Below, one piece after another: positions 44,839-52,048 of a stretch of DNA of 64,000 bases (the first letter of the stretch is position 1; each line of letters begins with the position of its first letter). The stretch spans positions 1 through 64,000 of the forward strand of contig NZ_AMYT01000022.1 in NCBI RefSeq assembly GCF_000313915.1, given 5' to 3'. Under the pieces are notes generated by a model. The model was not told the DNA's origin. It searched no databases and saw nothing but the letters and a program-made list of their open reading frames with translations. A program made the translations under genes and the position numbers. The DNA is from Catellicoccus marimammalium M35/04/3 (lineage in GTDB: Bacteria; Bacillota; Bacilli; Lactobacillales; Catellicoccaceae).

Positions 44839-45789
44839 ATGGATTTTACAAATTTATGGACAGAAATTAAAGCTGCACAAACAATTATTATTTGCCGTCA
44901 TATCCATCCAGACCCAGATGCTTTAGGTTCTCAAGGAGGATTGGCAACTTTATTAAGTCAAGCTTTTCCAGATAAACGAGTTTTATGCTTTGGTTCTATG
45001 TCTAAAGATTTACAATATTTGAATCAAATGGATCGAGTAAAAGAAGAAGATTTTCAAGATGCCTTATTGATTACAACCGATACTGCCAATCTTGATCGCC
45101 TTGATGGAAAAGATTTTTTACCTTTAGCTAAAAAAGTATTAAAAATTGACCATCATCCTAATGAAGATCATTATGCAGATGAAGAATGGGTAGATACAAA
45201 AGCAAGTAGTACAAGTGAAATTATTTATGATTTTTATCATCAATTCAAAGAAGAATTAACTTTAACTCCAAAAGTAGCTTATCTTCTTTATGCAGGAATT
45301 GTTGGGGATACAGGTCGCTTTTTATTTAACAATACAACAAGTCACACTTTTGAAGTCGTAAGTGAATTAGTAAAACAACCTTTTGATGTCGCAAAACTAA
45401 ATCGTCAATTTATCGAAAAAGAACGTAAAGTATTAAAACTAGAAGGTTATTTATTAGACCACTTCACATGCACCGAAGAAGGAGTGGGTTATTTTTATAT
45501 TACCAATGAATTGATTGAACAATTTGGCTTAGAGCATGAAGATACAGCTTCTTGTGTTGGTTTAATGGGGAATGCTAAAGAAGTAAAAGTTTGGGTACTA
45601 TTTTTAGAAAAGAAAGCTCATCCAGGAAATTACCGTTGTCGCTTACGCTCTAAAGAATTGCCAATCGTTGAAGTGGCTAAAGCTCATGAAGGAGGAGGAC
45701 ATCCTTTAGCTAGTGGCGCAAATGCTTACTCTTTAGAAGAAACAGAAGCAATCATTGAAGAATTAAAAGCGGTTGTAAAGGAGAAATAA
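44839..45789 (+). CDS. nrnA: Oligoribonuclease / pAp phosphatase NrnA (DHH family)
   Basis: A 316-residue DHH/DHHA1 enzyme that degrades RNA of 2-5 nt and dephosphorylates 3'-phosphoadenosine 5'-phosphate, replacing Orn in Firmicutes. HIHPDPDALGSQGGL holds the first metal ligands; KIDHHPNEDHYAD is the DHH motif; the DHHA1 domain has GGGHPLASGA at the substrate site. AGGAGG precedes the ATG. It is 9 bases after the CBS/hotdog regulator and 1 base before mutM, probably one operon. Confidence 0.94.
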   Translation: MDFTNLWTEIKAAQTIIICRHIHPDPDALGSQGGLATLLSQAFPDKRVLCFGSMSKDLQYLNQMDRVKEEDFQDALLITTDTANLDRLDGKDFLPLAKKVLKIDHHPNEDHYADEEWVDTKASSTSEIIYDFYHQFKEELTLTPKVAYLLYAGIVGDTGRFLFNNTTSHTFEVVSELVKQPFDVAKLNRQFIEKERKVLKLEGYLLDHFTCTEEGVGYFYITNELIEQFGLEHEDTASCVGLMGNAKEVKVWVLFLEKKAHPGNYRCRLRSKELPIVEVAKAHEGGGHPLASGANAYSLEETEAIIEELKAVVKEK

Positions 45790-45790
45790 G

Positions 45791-46609
45791 ATGCCAGAAT
45801 TACCAGAAGTAGAAACCGTTTGCCGTGGATTACGTCCTTTAGTACAAAACAGAATGATTAAAGAAGTAATCATTACTCGACCTTCGATTATTGAAGGAAA
45901 AGAAGAAGATTTTCGCCAAATAATGGTTGGAAAAACGATAAAAGGAATTGCTCGTCATGGAAAATATATCATTTTTATTTTGAATGAAGGGTATTTATTA
46001 AGTCATTTACGTATGGAAGGAAAATATCGAGTGACAAAAAAAGACGAGCCTCTAGAAAAACATACGCATGTTCGTTTTCTTTTAGACAATGGAGAAGAGT
46101 TACGTTATCAAGATGTGCGCGCTTTTGGTAAAATGTGCTATTTACCAAATAAAGAAGCTTTGATTACAGCCTTGTCCCATGTAGGAAAAGAGCCTTGGGA
46201 TAAAAACGAAGAAGAATTTTACCAAGAACTAAAAAAATATCGTTCAGCCATTAAAAGTGTATTACTAAACCAAAAAGTAATTAGTGGCTTAGGAAATATC
46301 TATGTCGATGAAGTGTTATTTAAAGCTCAAGTCCATCCTGAAACAAAAGCGAATGAAATTACAAAAGAGGAAAGTGCAAGTATTTTAAAAGCGAGTCAAG
46401 AAATTTTGCAGGCGGCCATTGAAGCAGGAGGCTCAACAATCCACACTTATAAAAATGCGGAAGGGAAGTCTGGAGCTTACCAAAAACAATTACAAGTGTA
46501 TGGAAAAAAAGGAGAACCTTGTCCACGATGTCAGACCCCAATTGAAAAAATTAAAGTTGGAGGAAGGGGGACGCACTTTTGTCCAAACTGTCAACCGATA
46601 AAATCTTAA
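45791..46609 (+). CDS. mutM: Formamidopyrimidine-DNA glycosylase
   Basis: A 272-residue base-excision repair enzyme removing 8-oxoguanine and nicking the strand. MPELPEVETVCRGL is diagnostic: Pro2 is the Schiff-base nucleophile and Glu3 is catalytic. The conserved Lys lies in RHGKYIIF, and the C-terminal zinc finger is CPRC...CPNC with the GGRGTHFC loop. AGGAG-type RBS within nrnA. The 3' end overlaps coaE by 31 bases. Confidence 0.97.
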   Translation: MPELPEVETVCRGLRPLVQNRMIKEVIITRPSIIEGKEEDFRQIMVGKTIKGIARHGKYIIFILNEGYLLSHLRMEGKYRVTKKDEPLEKHTHVRFLLDNGEELRYQDVRAFGKMCYLPNKEALITALSHVGKEPWDKNEEEFYQELKKYRSAIKSVLLNQKVISGLGNIYVDEVLFKAQVHPETKANEITKEESASILKASQEILQAAIEAGGSTIHTYKNAEGKSGAYQKQLQVYGKKGEPCPRCQTPIEKIKVGGRGTHFCPNCQPIKS

Positions 46610-47208
46610 TTGGCTTAACAGGAAATATCGCTTGTGGCAAGTCCACAGTGGCTCAATATCTAAAAAAAGAAGGAATGGAAATCTTAGATGCAGATTGTGT
46701 CGCAAGAGAAATTGTTTTGCCAGGAACTCCAGCATTAAAAGAAATTGTCCAAACTTTTGGTAAAGAATATTTACACACAGATGGGACTTTAAATCGAAAA
46801 AAATTAGGTCGTCATATTTTTGCCGATGAAACGGAACGACAAAAATTAGATCAAATTATGGCTCAATACTTACAACAAGGGTTCCAAGCTAAAATTGATC
46901 AGAGTCAAGCTTCGCATTTAATTTTTGATATGCCATTATTATTTGAACAAAATTATGACCAAGATATGGATGCCATTATTGTGGTTCATGTCCAAGAATC
47001 GATTCAACAAGAGCGATTACAACAAAGAGATCATTGTTCTTTAGAAGAAGTGAAACAAAAAATGCAAAGCCAAATGCCACTTAAAGAAAAACAAAAACAA
47101 GCGACTTGGCAAATTGATAATAATGGTACGAAGGAAGAAACAGAAGAACAATGTCAAAAACTCCTACCAAAACTTAAAAAATTAGTAAAAAAAGAAATGC
47201 ACTCCTGA
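46579..47208 (+). CDS. coaE: Dephospho-CoA kinase
   Basis: Phosphorylates the 3'-OH of dephospho-CoA, the last step of CoA synthesis. The best start is a TTG at 46579, inside mutM, 8 bases after GGAAGGGGG. The 209-residue protein has the ATP loop GLTGNIACGKST (K21), LDADCVAREIV and the later DMPLLFE. mutM followed by coaE is a common order in Firmicutes. The tail is lysine-rich. coaD, the preceding step of the pathway, is 2.6 kb downstream. Confidence 0.93.
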   Translation: MSKLSTDKILIGLTGNIACGKSTVAQYLKKEGMEILDADCVAREIVLPGTPALKEIVQTFGKEYLHTDGTLNRKKLGRHIFADETERQKLDQIMAQYLQQGFQAKIDQSQASHLIFDMPLLFEQNYDQDMDAIIVVHVQESIQQERLQQRDHCSLEEVKQKMQSQMPLKEKQKQATWQIDNNGTKEETEEQCQKLLPKLKKLVKKEMHS

Positions 47209-47213
47209 TATTG

Positions 47214-47222
47214 TGCTATAAT
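47214..47222 (+). promoter_or_regulatory. Extended -10 promoter before ftsW
   Basis: TGCTATAAT, 37 bases before the ftsW start, with a poor -35; shares GTGCTATAATA with the rnjB and yqgQ promoters. Confidence 0.5.
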
Positions 47223-47259
47223 AATAACGATTTGAAGCGTAAAAAGTGGTGTGATTGGG

Positions 47260-48483
47260 GTGAGTATCATTTCAAAAGAAGAAAAAAAAGAGGAAGAAAC
47301 AAAAAAACATCAACATAAACAAAAAATTCGAGATAAATTTTTACGAGTGGATTGGTTTATTTTACTTCCTTATTTGATTTTATCAGTTACAGGGGTAATC
47401 ATGGTTTATAGTGCCAGCTCTTATCGTCTTTTACAAGAAGGATTACCGATGTGGAGCTCCGCAAGTAAACAATTAATCTTTTTTATTTTATCGTTGATTT
47501 TAATTGGCGTGATTTACACAATGAAAATTAAGGTTTTCCGAGATAGTCGACTCGTCAATTACTTTTTTTATTTTGTTTTAGTACTATTAGTCTATGTTTT
47601 ACTTTTTGGTCAAAGAATTAATGGGGCGAAAGGATGGATTTCTTTACCAGGATTCCAATTCCAACCTTTAGAGCTATTTAAATTAGCATTAGTAATTATG
47701 ATGGCTCGTTATTTGACTTATCGTCAGTTTTGGACCTTTGCTAGAAAATGGCATTTTTGGTTCTTTACTTTCTTTGGATTACTATTAATTCGTTTACAAC
47801 CAGATAATGGTGGGGTTGTTATTTGTGCACTTTTAATTTTAGCGTTATTGGTATGTAATGGAGAAAGTCCAAAAATTTCAGGAGCCGCGACATTACTTTT
47901 CTATGTTGTAGCGGTTTTGGGGATTTTCTTTTTACCATATATTTTACCGATGCAAGAATATCAAAAAGCGCGCTTTTTAGTAGCTCAACATCCATTTGAT
48001 TATGCTAGAGGAGAAGGACATCAGTTAATTAATTCTTACTATGCGTTAAGTAATGGTGGTTGGTTTGGTACAGGTTTAGGAAACAGTATTGAAAAGAAAG
48101 GATTCCTACCTGAAGCACAAACCGACTTTATCTTTTCCATTACGGTAGAAGAACTAGGAATGTTCTTTGGTCTTTTCATTATCGGCCTACTTTTATTGTT
48201 AGTTCTTCGTATTTTATACATTGGAATTAAAGCACAAAGTCGTTTTAATTCTTATCTATGTATCGGAATTAGTATGATGATCTTTATTCAAATGTTTATC
48301 AATTTAGGTGGATTAGTTGGTATTATTCCTTTAACTGGGGTAACACTCCCGTTTATCAGTCAAGGGGGTTCGAGTTTAATTGTTCTTTCGATTGGAGTTG
48401 GCTTAGCCTTAAACGTAAGTGCAACCGAAAGAGATTATCGTTTATCCACAAAGAAAAGAAGACGTTTAAAAATTTTCGAATAA
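47260..48483 (+). CDS. ftsW: Septal peptidoglycan polymerase FtsW (SEDS family)
   Basis: A SEDS glycosyltransferase with ten membrane segments that polymerises lipid II at the septum. The start is uncertain: the GTG at 47260 (407 aa) or another 9 bases upstream, both with modest RBS. The N-terminal 30 residues are very charged. Family motifs: YSASSYRLLQEG, LQPDNGGVVICALLI, GTGLGNSIEKKGFLPEAQTD, FSITVEELG, and PLTGVTLPFISQGGSSLIV. The PEAxTDFIF and TGVTLPF motifs fit FtsW better than RodA. An 8-bp hairpin follows the stop directly. Confidence 0.88.
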   Translation: MSIISKEEKKEEETKKHQHKQKIRDKFLRVDWFILLPYLILSVTGVIMVYSASSYRLLQEGLPMWSSASKQLIFFILSLILIGVIYTMKIKVFRDSRLVNYFFYFVLVLLVYVLLFGQRINGAKGWISLPGFQFQPLELFKLALVIMMARYLTYRQFWTFARKWHFWFFTFFGLLLIRLQPDNGGVVICALLILALLVCNGESPKISGAATLLFYVVAVLGIFFLPYILPMQEYQKARFLVAQHPFDYARGEGHQLINSYYALSNGGWFGTGLGNSIEKKGFLPEAQTDFIFSITVEELGMFFGLFIIGLLLLLVLRILYIGIKAQSRFNSYLCIGISMMIFIQMFINLGGLVGIIPLTGVTLPFISQGGSSLIVLSIGVGLALNVSATERDYRLSTKKRRRLKIFE

Positions 48484-48489
48484 GGAGGG

Positions 48490-48516
48490 GATGGACGGAT
48501 TCGTCCATCTTTTTTT
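48490..48516 (+). terminator. Hairpin with T7 between ftsW and ylbF, lying between the RBS and the likely ylbF start
   Basis: GATGGACG / CGTCCATC, a perfect 8-bp stem with a 4-base loop, followed by seven T. It looks like an intrinsic terminator, yet it sits between AAGGAGGGG (48482-48490) and the ATG at 48521. Confidence 0.75.
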
Positions 48517-48520
48517 ATCA

Positions 48521-48949
48521 ATGATTTATAATGAAGAATATTTTCAATTAGAAGAAAGTGTAGATCAATTAAGTCAGGCACTGCTTAAAAGTGAAATCTA
48601 TCAAAATTATAAAAAAGCAGAGGAAAAATTAAAAAATAAAGAAGTGGAAATGAGCTATCAAGCAGTGGTAGATGCTCAAAAGAAATTTTTTCAAATTGCG
48701 GAATATGGGAAATATGCTCCAGGGTATAAAGAAGCAAGAAGAGCATTTTATGCCCAAAAAAGAGCGTATGATTGTTTACCAGAAGTAGCTGCTTATCGTC
48801 GTGCGCTTTTGGATTGGCAAAAACTATATTATACTGTTATAGAGAAAATGGTTCACACCATCGATGAATCAATTATGATTGAGGGAGGAGGTTTATGGGG
48901 TGAACGAAACTGTAAAGGAAACTGTCATGGACACAGTACCCACCATTAG
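48521..48949 (+). CDS. ylbF: YlbF family protein
   Basis: A 142-residue helical protein of the YlbF/YmcA family. In B. subtilis YlbF forms a complex with YmcA and YaaT that helps RNase Y mature mRNAs. The family core here is AVVDAQKKFFQIAEYGKYAPGY-like; the His- and Cys-containing C-terminus (CKGNCHGHSTHH) resembles the Fe-S-associated tail of some members. Start choice is unusual: the ATG at 48521 fits the family N-terminus but has no nearby RBS, while an ATG at 48491 has AAGGAGGGG too close. See the finding on the hairpin. Confidence 0.82.
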   Translation: MIYNEEYFQLEESVDQLSQALLKSEIYQNYKKAEEKLKNKEVEMSYQAVVDAQKKFFQIAEYGKYAPGYKEARRAFYAQKRAYDCLPEVAAYRRALLDWQKLYYTVIEKMVHTIDESIMIEGGGLWGERNCKGNCHGHSTHH

Positions 48950-49208
48950 AGAAAGTGAATTTCAACGCACAAAACGTATTGGCTTATGTGTTTTTGTGAA
49001 ACGACTAAAATACATTCGTCATATTAAATCGTACGGAATGATTCATTATGTTTCCAAAAAGAATCAATATGCGTTAATTTATGTGGAAAAAGAAAAAGAG
49101 GACGAAATTATTTCTGCCTTAGAACAACAACATTTTGTCTTAAAAGTAGAACCTTCTAAAAAAGATGAAATTCGTTTAGATTATTCAGAAGAAAAGAAAG
49201 GAAAATAA
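48900..49208 (+). CDS. ylbG: YlbG family (UPF0298) protein
   Basis: A 102-residue protein if started at the GTG at 48900, which follows GGGAGGAGG by 8 bases; a later ATG at 48927 (after AAAGG) gives 93 aa, closer to the usual family length. The conserved part is IGLCVFVKRLKYIRHIKSYG and MIHYVSKKNQYALIYV. It overlaps the end of ylbF, as in B. subtilis, and precedes rsmD. Function unknown. Confidence 0.85.
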   Translation: MNETVKETVMDTVPTIRESEFQRTKRIGLCVFVKRLKYIRHIKSYGMIHYVSKKNQYALIYVEKEKEDEIISALEQQHFVLKVEPSKKDEIRLDYSEEKKGK

Positions 49209-49211
49209 CAC

Positions 49212-49769
49212 ATGAGAGTCATTGCTGGAGAATATCGTGGTCGTCGTTTGAAATCTTTAGAAGGAAAACAAACTCGTCCCACAACAGATAAAGTAAAAGA
49301 AGCTGTATTCAGTATGATTGGCCCTTACTTTGATGGAGGAACATGCTTAGATTTATATAGTGGAAGTGGAGGCTTAGCAATTGAAGCTTTGTCTCGCGGT
49401 ATGAAAGAAGCGTATTGTATTGATCATCATTATCAAGCAATTAAAGTCATCAAAGAAAATATGGAATTGGTAGGTTGTGCTGACCGAGCAGTGATTTTAA
49501 AACAGGATGCAAATCAAGCATTGCAACAATTTGCAGCTCAACGTCAAAGCTTTGATTTGATTTTTTTAGATCCCCCATATGCAAAACAAGAAATTGAGAA
49601 ACAATTAACCTTTATTATGGAAAATCAATTATTAAGCGATATGGGTATTATTATGTGCGAAGTCGATGCCAAAACCGTAGAGTTACCTGATGAAATTGCA
49701 GGATTATACTGTCGCCGTCGTGCTACTTATGGTATTACTCAAATTGTCTTATATGAAAAGGATGAATAG
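49212..49769 (+). CDS. rsmD: 16S rRNA (guanine-966 N2)-methyltransferase
   Basis: A 185-residue SAM-dependent enzyme that methylates G966 of 16S rRNA in the assembled 30S subunit. MRVIAGEYRGRRLKS at the start and RPTTDKVKEAVFSMI are family marks; LDLYSGSGGLAIEALSRG is the SAM loop and DLIFLDPPYA the catalytic motif. It is 3 bases after ylbG and 1 base before coaD, the standard order. Confidence 0.96.
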   Translation: MRVIAGEYRGRRLKSLEGKQTRPTTDKVKEAVFSMIGPYFDGGTCLDLYSGSGGLAIEALSRGMKEAYCIDHHYQAIKVIKENMELVGCADRAVILKQDANQALQQFAAQRQSFDLIFLDPPYAKQEIEKQLTFIMENQLLSDMGIIMCEVDAKTVELPDEIAGLYCRRRATYGITQIVLYEKDE

Positions 49770-49770
49770 A

Positions 49771-50256
49771 ATGACAATAGCAATTTATAGTGGCTCGTTT
49801 GATCCAATTACTCTAGGACATTTAGATATCATCCAAAGAGCCAGTCAACTTTTTGCAAAAGTCATTGTAGTGGTGACACAAAATCGTAATAAGTCCTCTT
49901 GGCTTTCTTTAGAAAAAAGAAAAAATTGTGTAGAAAAAAGTGTTGCTTCTTTTTCTAATGTTCAAGTGATACAAAATAAAGATCAATTGGCAGTAGATAT
50001 AGCCAAAGAATACCCAAATGCCGTGTTTTTAAGAGGAATTCGCTCTATGAATGACTTTGAAAATGAGTGGACATTGAGTCAGTGGAACCAAGAGTTAGGA
50101 GGGGTAGATACTTTGTTTTTACCCGCCAAAAAAGAATATCTAACTCTTTCTTCCACCTATGTTCGTGAACTATTCTCTTATGGGACGCAGTATCAATCCT
50201 ATGTGCCAAAAGAAATTTGGACAGAATTAGAAGCAGAAAGGGGAAAAAATGGATAA
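49771..50256 (+). CDS. coaD: Phosphopantetheine adenylyltransferase
   Basis: Makes dephospho-CoA from 4'-phosphopantetheine and ATP. The ATG at 49771 gives 161 aa, the family norm; a frame reaching back into rsmD is rejected. YSGSFDPITLGHLDII holds the nucleotide-binding HxGH-like motif, VFLRGIRSMNDFENEW is the central signature and LSSTYVRELFSYG the ISSTxVR motif. AAAAGGATG serves as RBS within rsmD. It overlaps the next gene by 8 bases. Confidence 0.96.
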   Translation: MTIAIYSGSFDPITLGHLDIIQRASQLFAKVIVVVTQNRNKSSWLSLEKRKNCVEKSVASFSNVQVIQNKDQLAVDIAKEYPNAVFLRGIRSMNDFENEWTLSQWNQELGGVDTLFLPAKKEYLTLSSTYVRELFSYGTQYQSYVPKEIWTELEAERGKNG

Positions 50257-51316
50257 AGAAAAGAAACGTCATTCTCTATGGTATATTATCAGTGCTCTTC
50301 TTTTAATTGTAGGAGTGGGAGCTATTTTCTTCTTTTGTTTTCCATTAAAAAATTATGTAATTGAAGCTCCAGGTAGCGCTGAGCCGTTGACAGAAATGGT
50401 AACCGTCAATGGAAAAAAAGAAAAAGCAAAGGGAGATTTTTATTTAACCACTGTGATGTTGCGTCAAGCCACTCCTTACCTTTATTTAGAAGCAAAAAAA
50501 GATCCTTATATGCAAGTGATGAAAAAAGAAGAGGTCATGGGAAAAGATACTGATTCTAAAGAATATGACCAAATGCAACAATATTATATGGAAACCTCGC
50601 AAAATATCGCCAAAAAAGTGGCTTTATCTCTAGCTAAAAAACCTTATCATTTAAAATATGATGGAATTTATGTTTTAGATGTAGAAAAGGATTCTGATTT
50701 TTACCATAAATTAGCGGTGGGAGATTGGATTACAAAAATCAATCAAAAGTCTTTCTCTTCTGCTGATGAAATGATTCGTTATCTACAAAAACAAAAGGCT
50801 GGAACAAAAGTAACCCTTACAGTGAAAAAAGAAGGGAAAGAAAAAGAAATTACTGGGGTTTTGAAAAAAATTAAAGCCACAAAAAAAGTTGGACTAGGAA
50901 TTGGTTTAGTAACCAAAACAAAAATTGAAACGCCAGAAAAAATTAAATTTACCGTAGGAGATATTGGCGGTCCTTCGGCTGGAATGATGTTTACTTTGCA
51001 AATTTATGAACTACTAACACATAAAGATTTGCAAAAAGGACGTAAAATTGCAGGTACAGGTGAAATTTATCCAGATGGTACAATTGGCCGGATTGGTGGA
51101 ATTCAAGATAAAATCGTAGCTGCAGATGCTAGTGGAGCAGAAATCTTTTTAGCGCCAGATGATACATGGCCAAAAGAATTAGGGAAAAAACCAAAAGATT
51201 TCCAATCAAATTATGCGGAAGCTAAAAAAACGGCTAAAGATATTCATACAAAAATGAAAGTGGTGCCTGTAAAAACTGTACAAGATGCCATCCACTATTT
51301 AGAAAAGAGCAACTAG
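50249..51316 (+). CDS. PDZ-Lon type membrane protease (YlbL/SepM family)
   Basis: A 355-residue membrane-anchored serine protease facing outward. Order: one N-terminal helix (about residues 9-31), a PDZ domain at about 125-210 (GDWITKINQKSFSSADEM), and a Lon-like protease domain with the Ser-Lys dyad S243 (GGPSAGMMFTL) and K288 (GIQDKIVAA). In Streptococcus mutans SepM trims the competence peptide CSP; here the neighbouring comEA-comEC make a link to competence tempting but unproven. AAAGGGG precedes the ATG. Confidence 0.9.
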   Translation: MDKEKKRHSLWYIISALLLIVGVGAIFFFCFPLKNYVIEAPGSAEPLTEMVTVNGKKEKAKGDFYLTTVMLRQATPYLYLEAKKDPYMQVMKKEEVMGKDTDSKEYDQMQQYYMETSQNIAKKVALSLAKKPYHLKYDGIYVLDVEKDSDFYHKLAVGDWITKINQKSFSSADEMIRYLQKQKAGTKVTLTVKKEGKEKEITGVLKKIKATKKVGLGIGLVTKTKIETPEKIKFTVGDIGGPSAGMMFTLQIYELLTHKDLQKGRKIAGTGEIYPDGTIGRIGGIQDKIVAADASGAEIFLAPDDTWPKELGKKPKDFQSNYAEAKKTAKDIHTKMKVVPVKTVQDAIHYLEKSN

Positions 51317-51338
51317 AAATAGTTGCTTCTTTTTTTTG
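51307..51338 (+). terminator. Terminator between sepM-like gene and comEA
   Basis: AGCAACT / AGTTGCT hairpin with a 6-base loop and a run of T. Confidence 0.8.
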
Positions 51339-51361
51339 TATAAATAGATGAGGTGAGGAAA

Positions 51362-52048
51362 ATGGAAATCGAAGAAAAGAAAAAGAAATTAATTTTACTT
51401 ATCATCATCGTTCTTGTGGTTGGCGGAGGAATATGGTTTTTGGGATCAAAAAGAGAACCTCAAGAATTAGCCCCTTCTGATCCTGTGGAATCAACAGAAG
51501 CAACCTCTTTGGCAAAAGATACTGGAGAAACGAGTGCTTCTTTGAAAGAAGAATCTACAACTAAAAAAATCTATGTAGATATGAAAGGAGAAGTAAAGCA
51601 TCCTGGAATGTATCCTTTACAAGAAGGAGATCGAGTATATGATGCGATTCAAGCAGCAGGAGGATTAACGAAAGCAGCAGAAAAAGATCGTTTAGATTTG
51701 GCACAAAAAGTACAAGATGAAATGACGGTTATCATTCCTAAAAAAGGGGAGAAGAAAAAAGATTGGCTTCGCTATCCAAAAGGAGAAACTGCTACTTCCC
51801 AAACCAATTCATCTTCAGCAGGGGGAGCAAAGGACAGTGGACAGGAGGAAGAAGGAGGAAAAATTTCGGTTAATCAAGCGACTTCAGAACAACTACAAAC
51901 GATTGATGGAATTGGCGAGAAAAAAGCACAAAAAATTATTCAATATCGAGAAGAGAAAGGGCAAATTCAGTCGCTAGATGAGCTACAAAATATTGATGGT
52001 TTTGGTGAAAAAACAGTAGAAAAATTAAAGAAGGCGTTAGTTCTATGA
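51362..52048 (+). CDS. comEA: Competence DNA receptor ComEA
   Basis: A 228-residue membrane protein that binds incoming DNA on the outside during transformation. The ATG at 51362 follows GAGGTGAGG. One membrane helix (residues 9-27), a flexible acidic linker, an SLBB domain at about 70-130 (IYVDMKGEVKHPGMYPL, IQAAGGLTKAA), a Gly/Ser-rich linker, and a helix-hairpin-helix DNA-binding domain at 165-228 with paired motifs IDGIGEKKAQKI and IDGFGEKTVEKL. Overlaps comEC in ATGA. No ComK-type or CIN box was recognised upstream. Confidence 0.95.
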   Translation: MEIEEKKKKLILLIIIVLVVGGGIWFLGSKREPQELAPSDPVESTEATSLAKDTGETSASLKEESTTKKIYVDMKGEVKHPGMYPLQEGDRVYDAIQAAGGLTKAAEKDRLDLAQKVQDEMTVIIPKKGEKKKDWLRYPKGETATSQTNSSSAGGAKDSGQEEEGGKISVNQATSEQLQTIDGIGEKKAQKIIQYREEKGQIQSLDELQNIDGFGEKTVEKLKKALVL

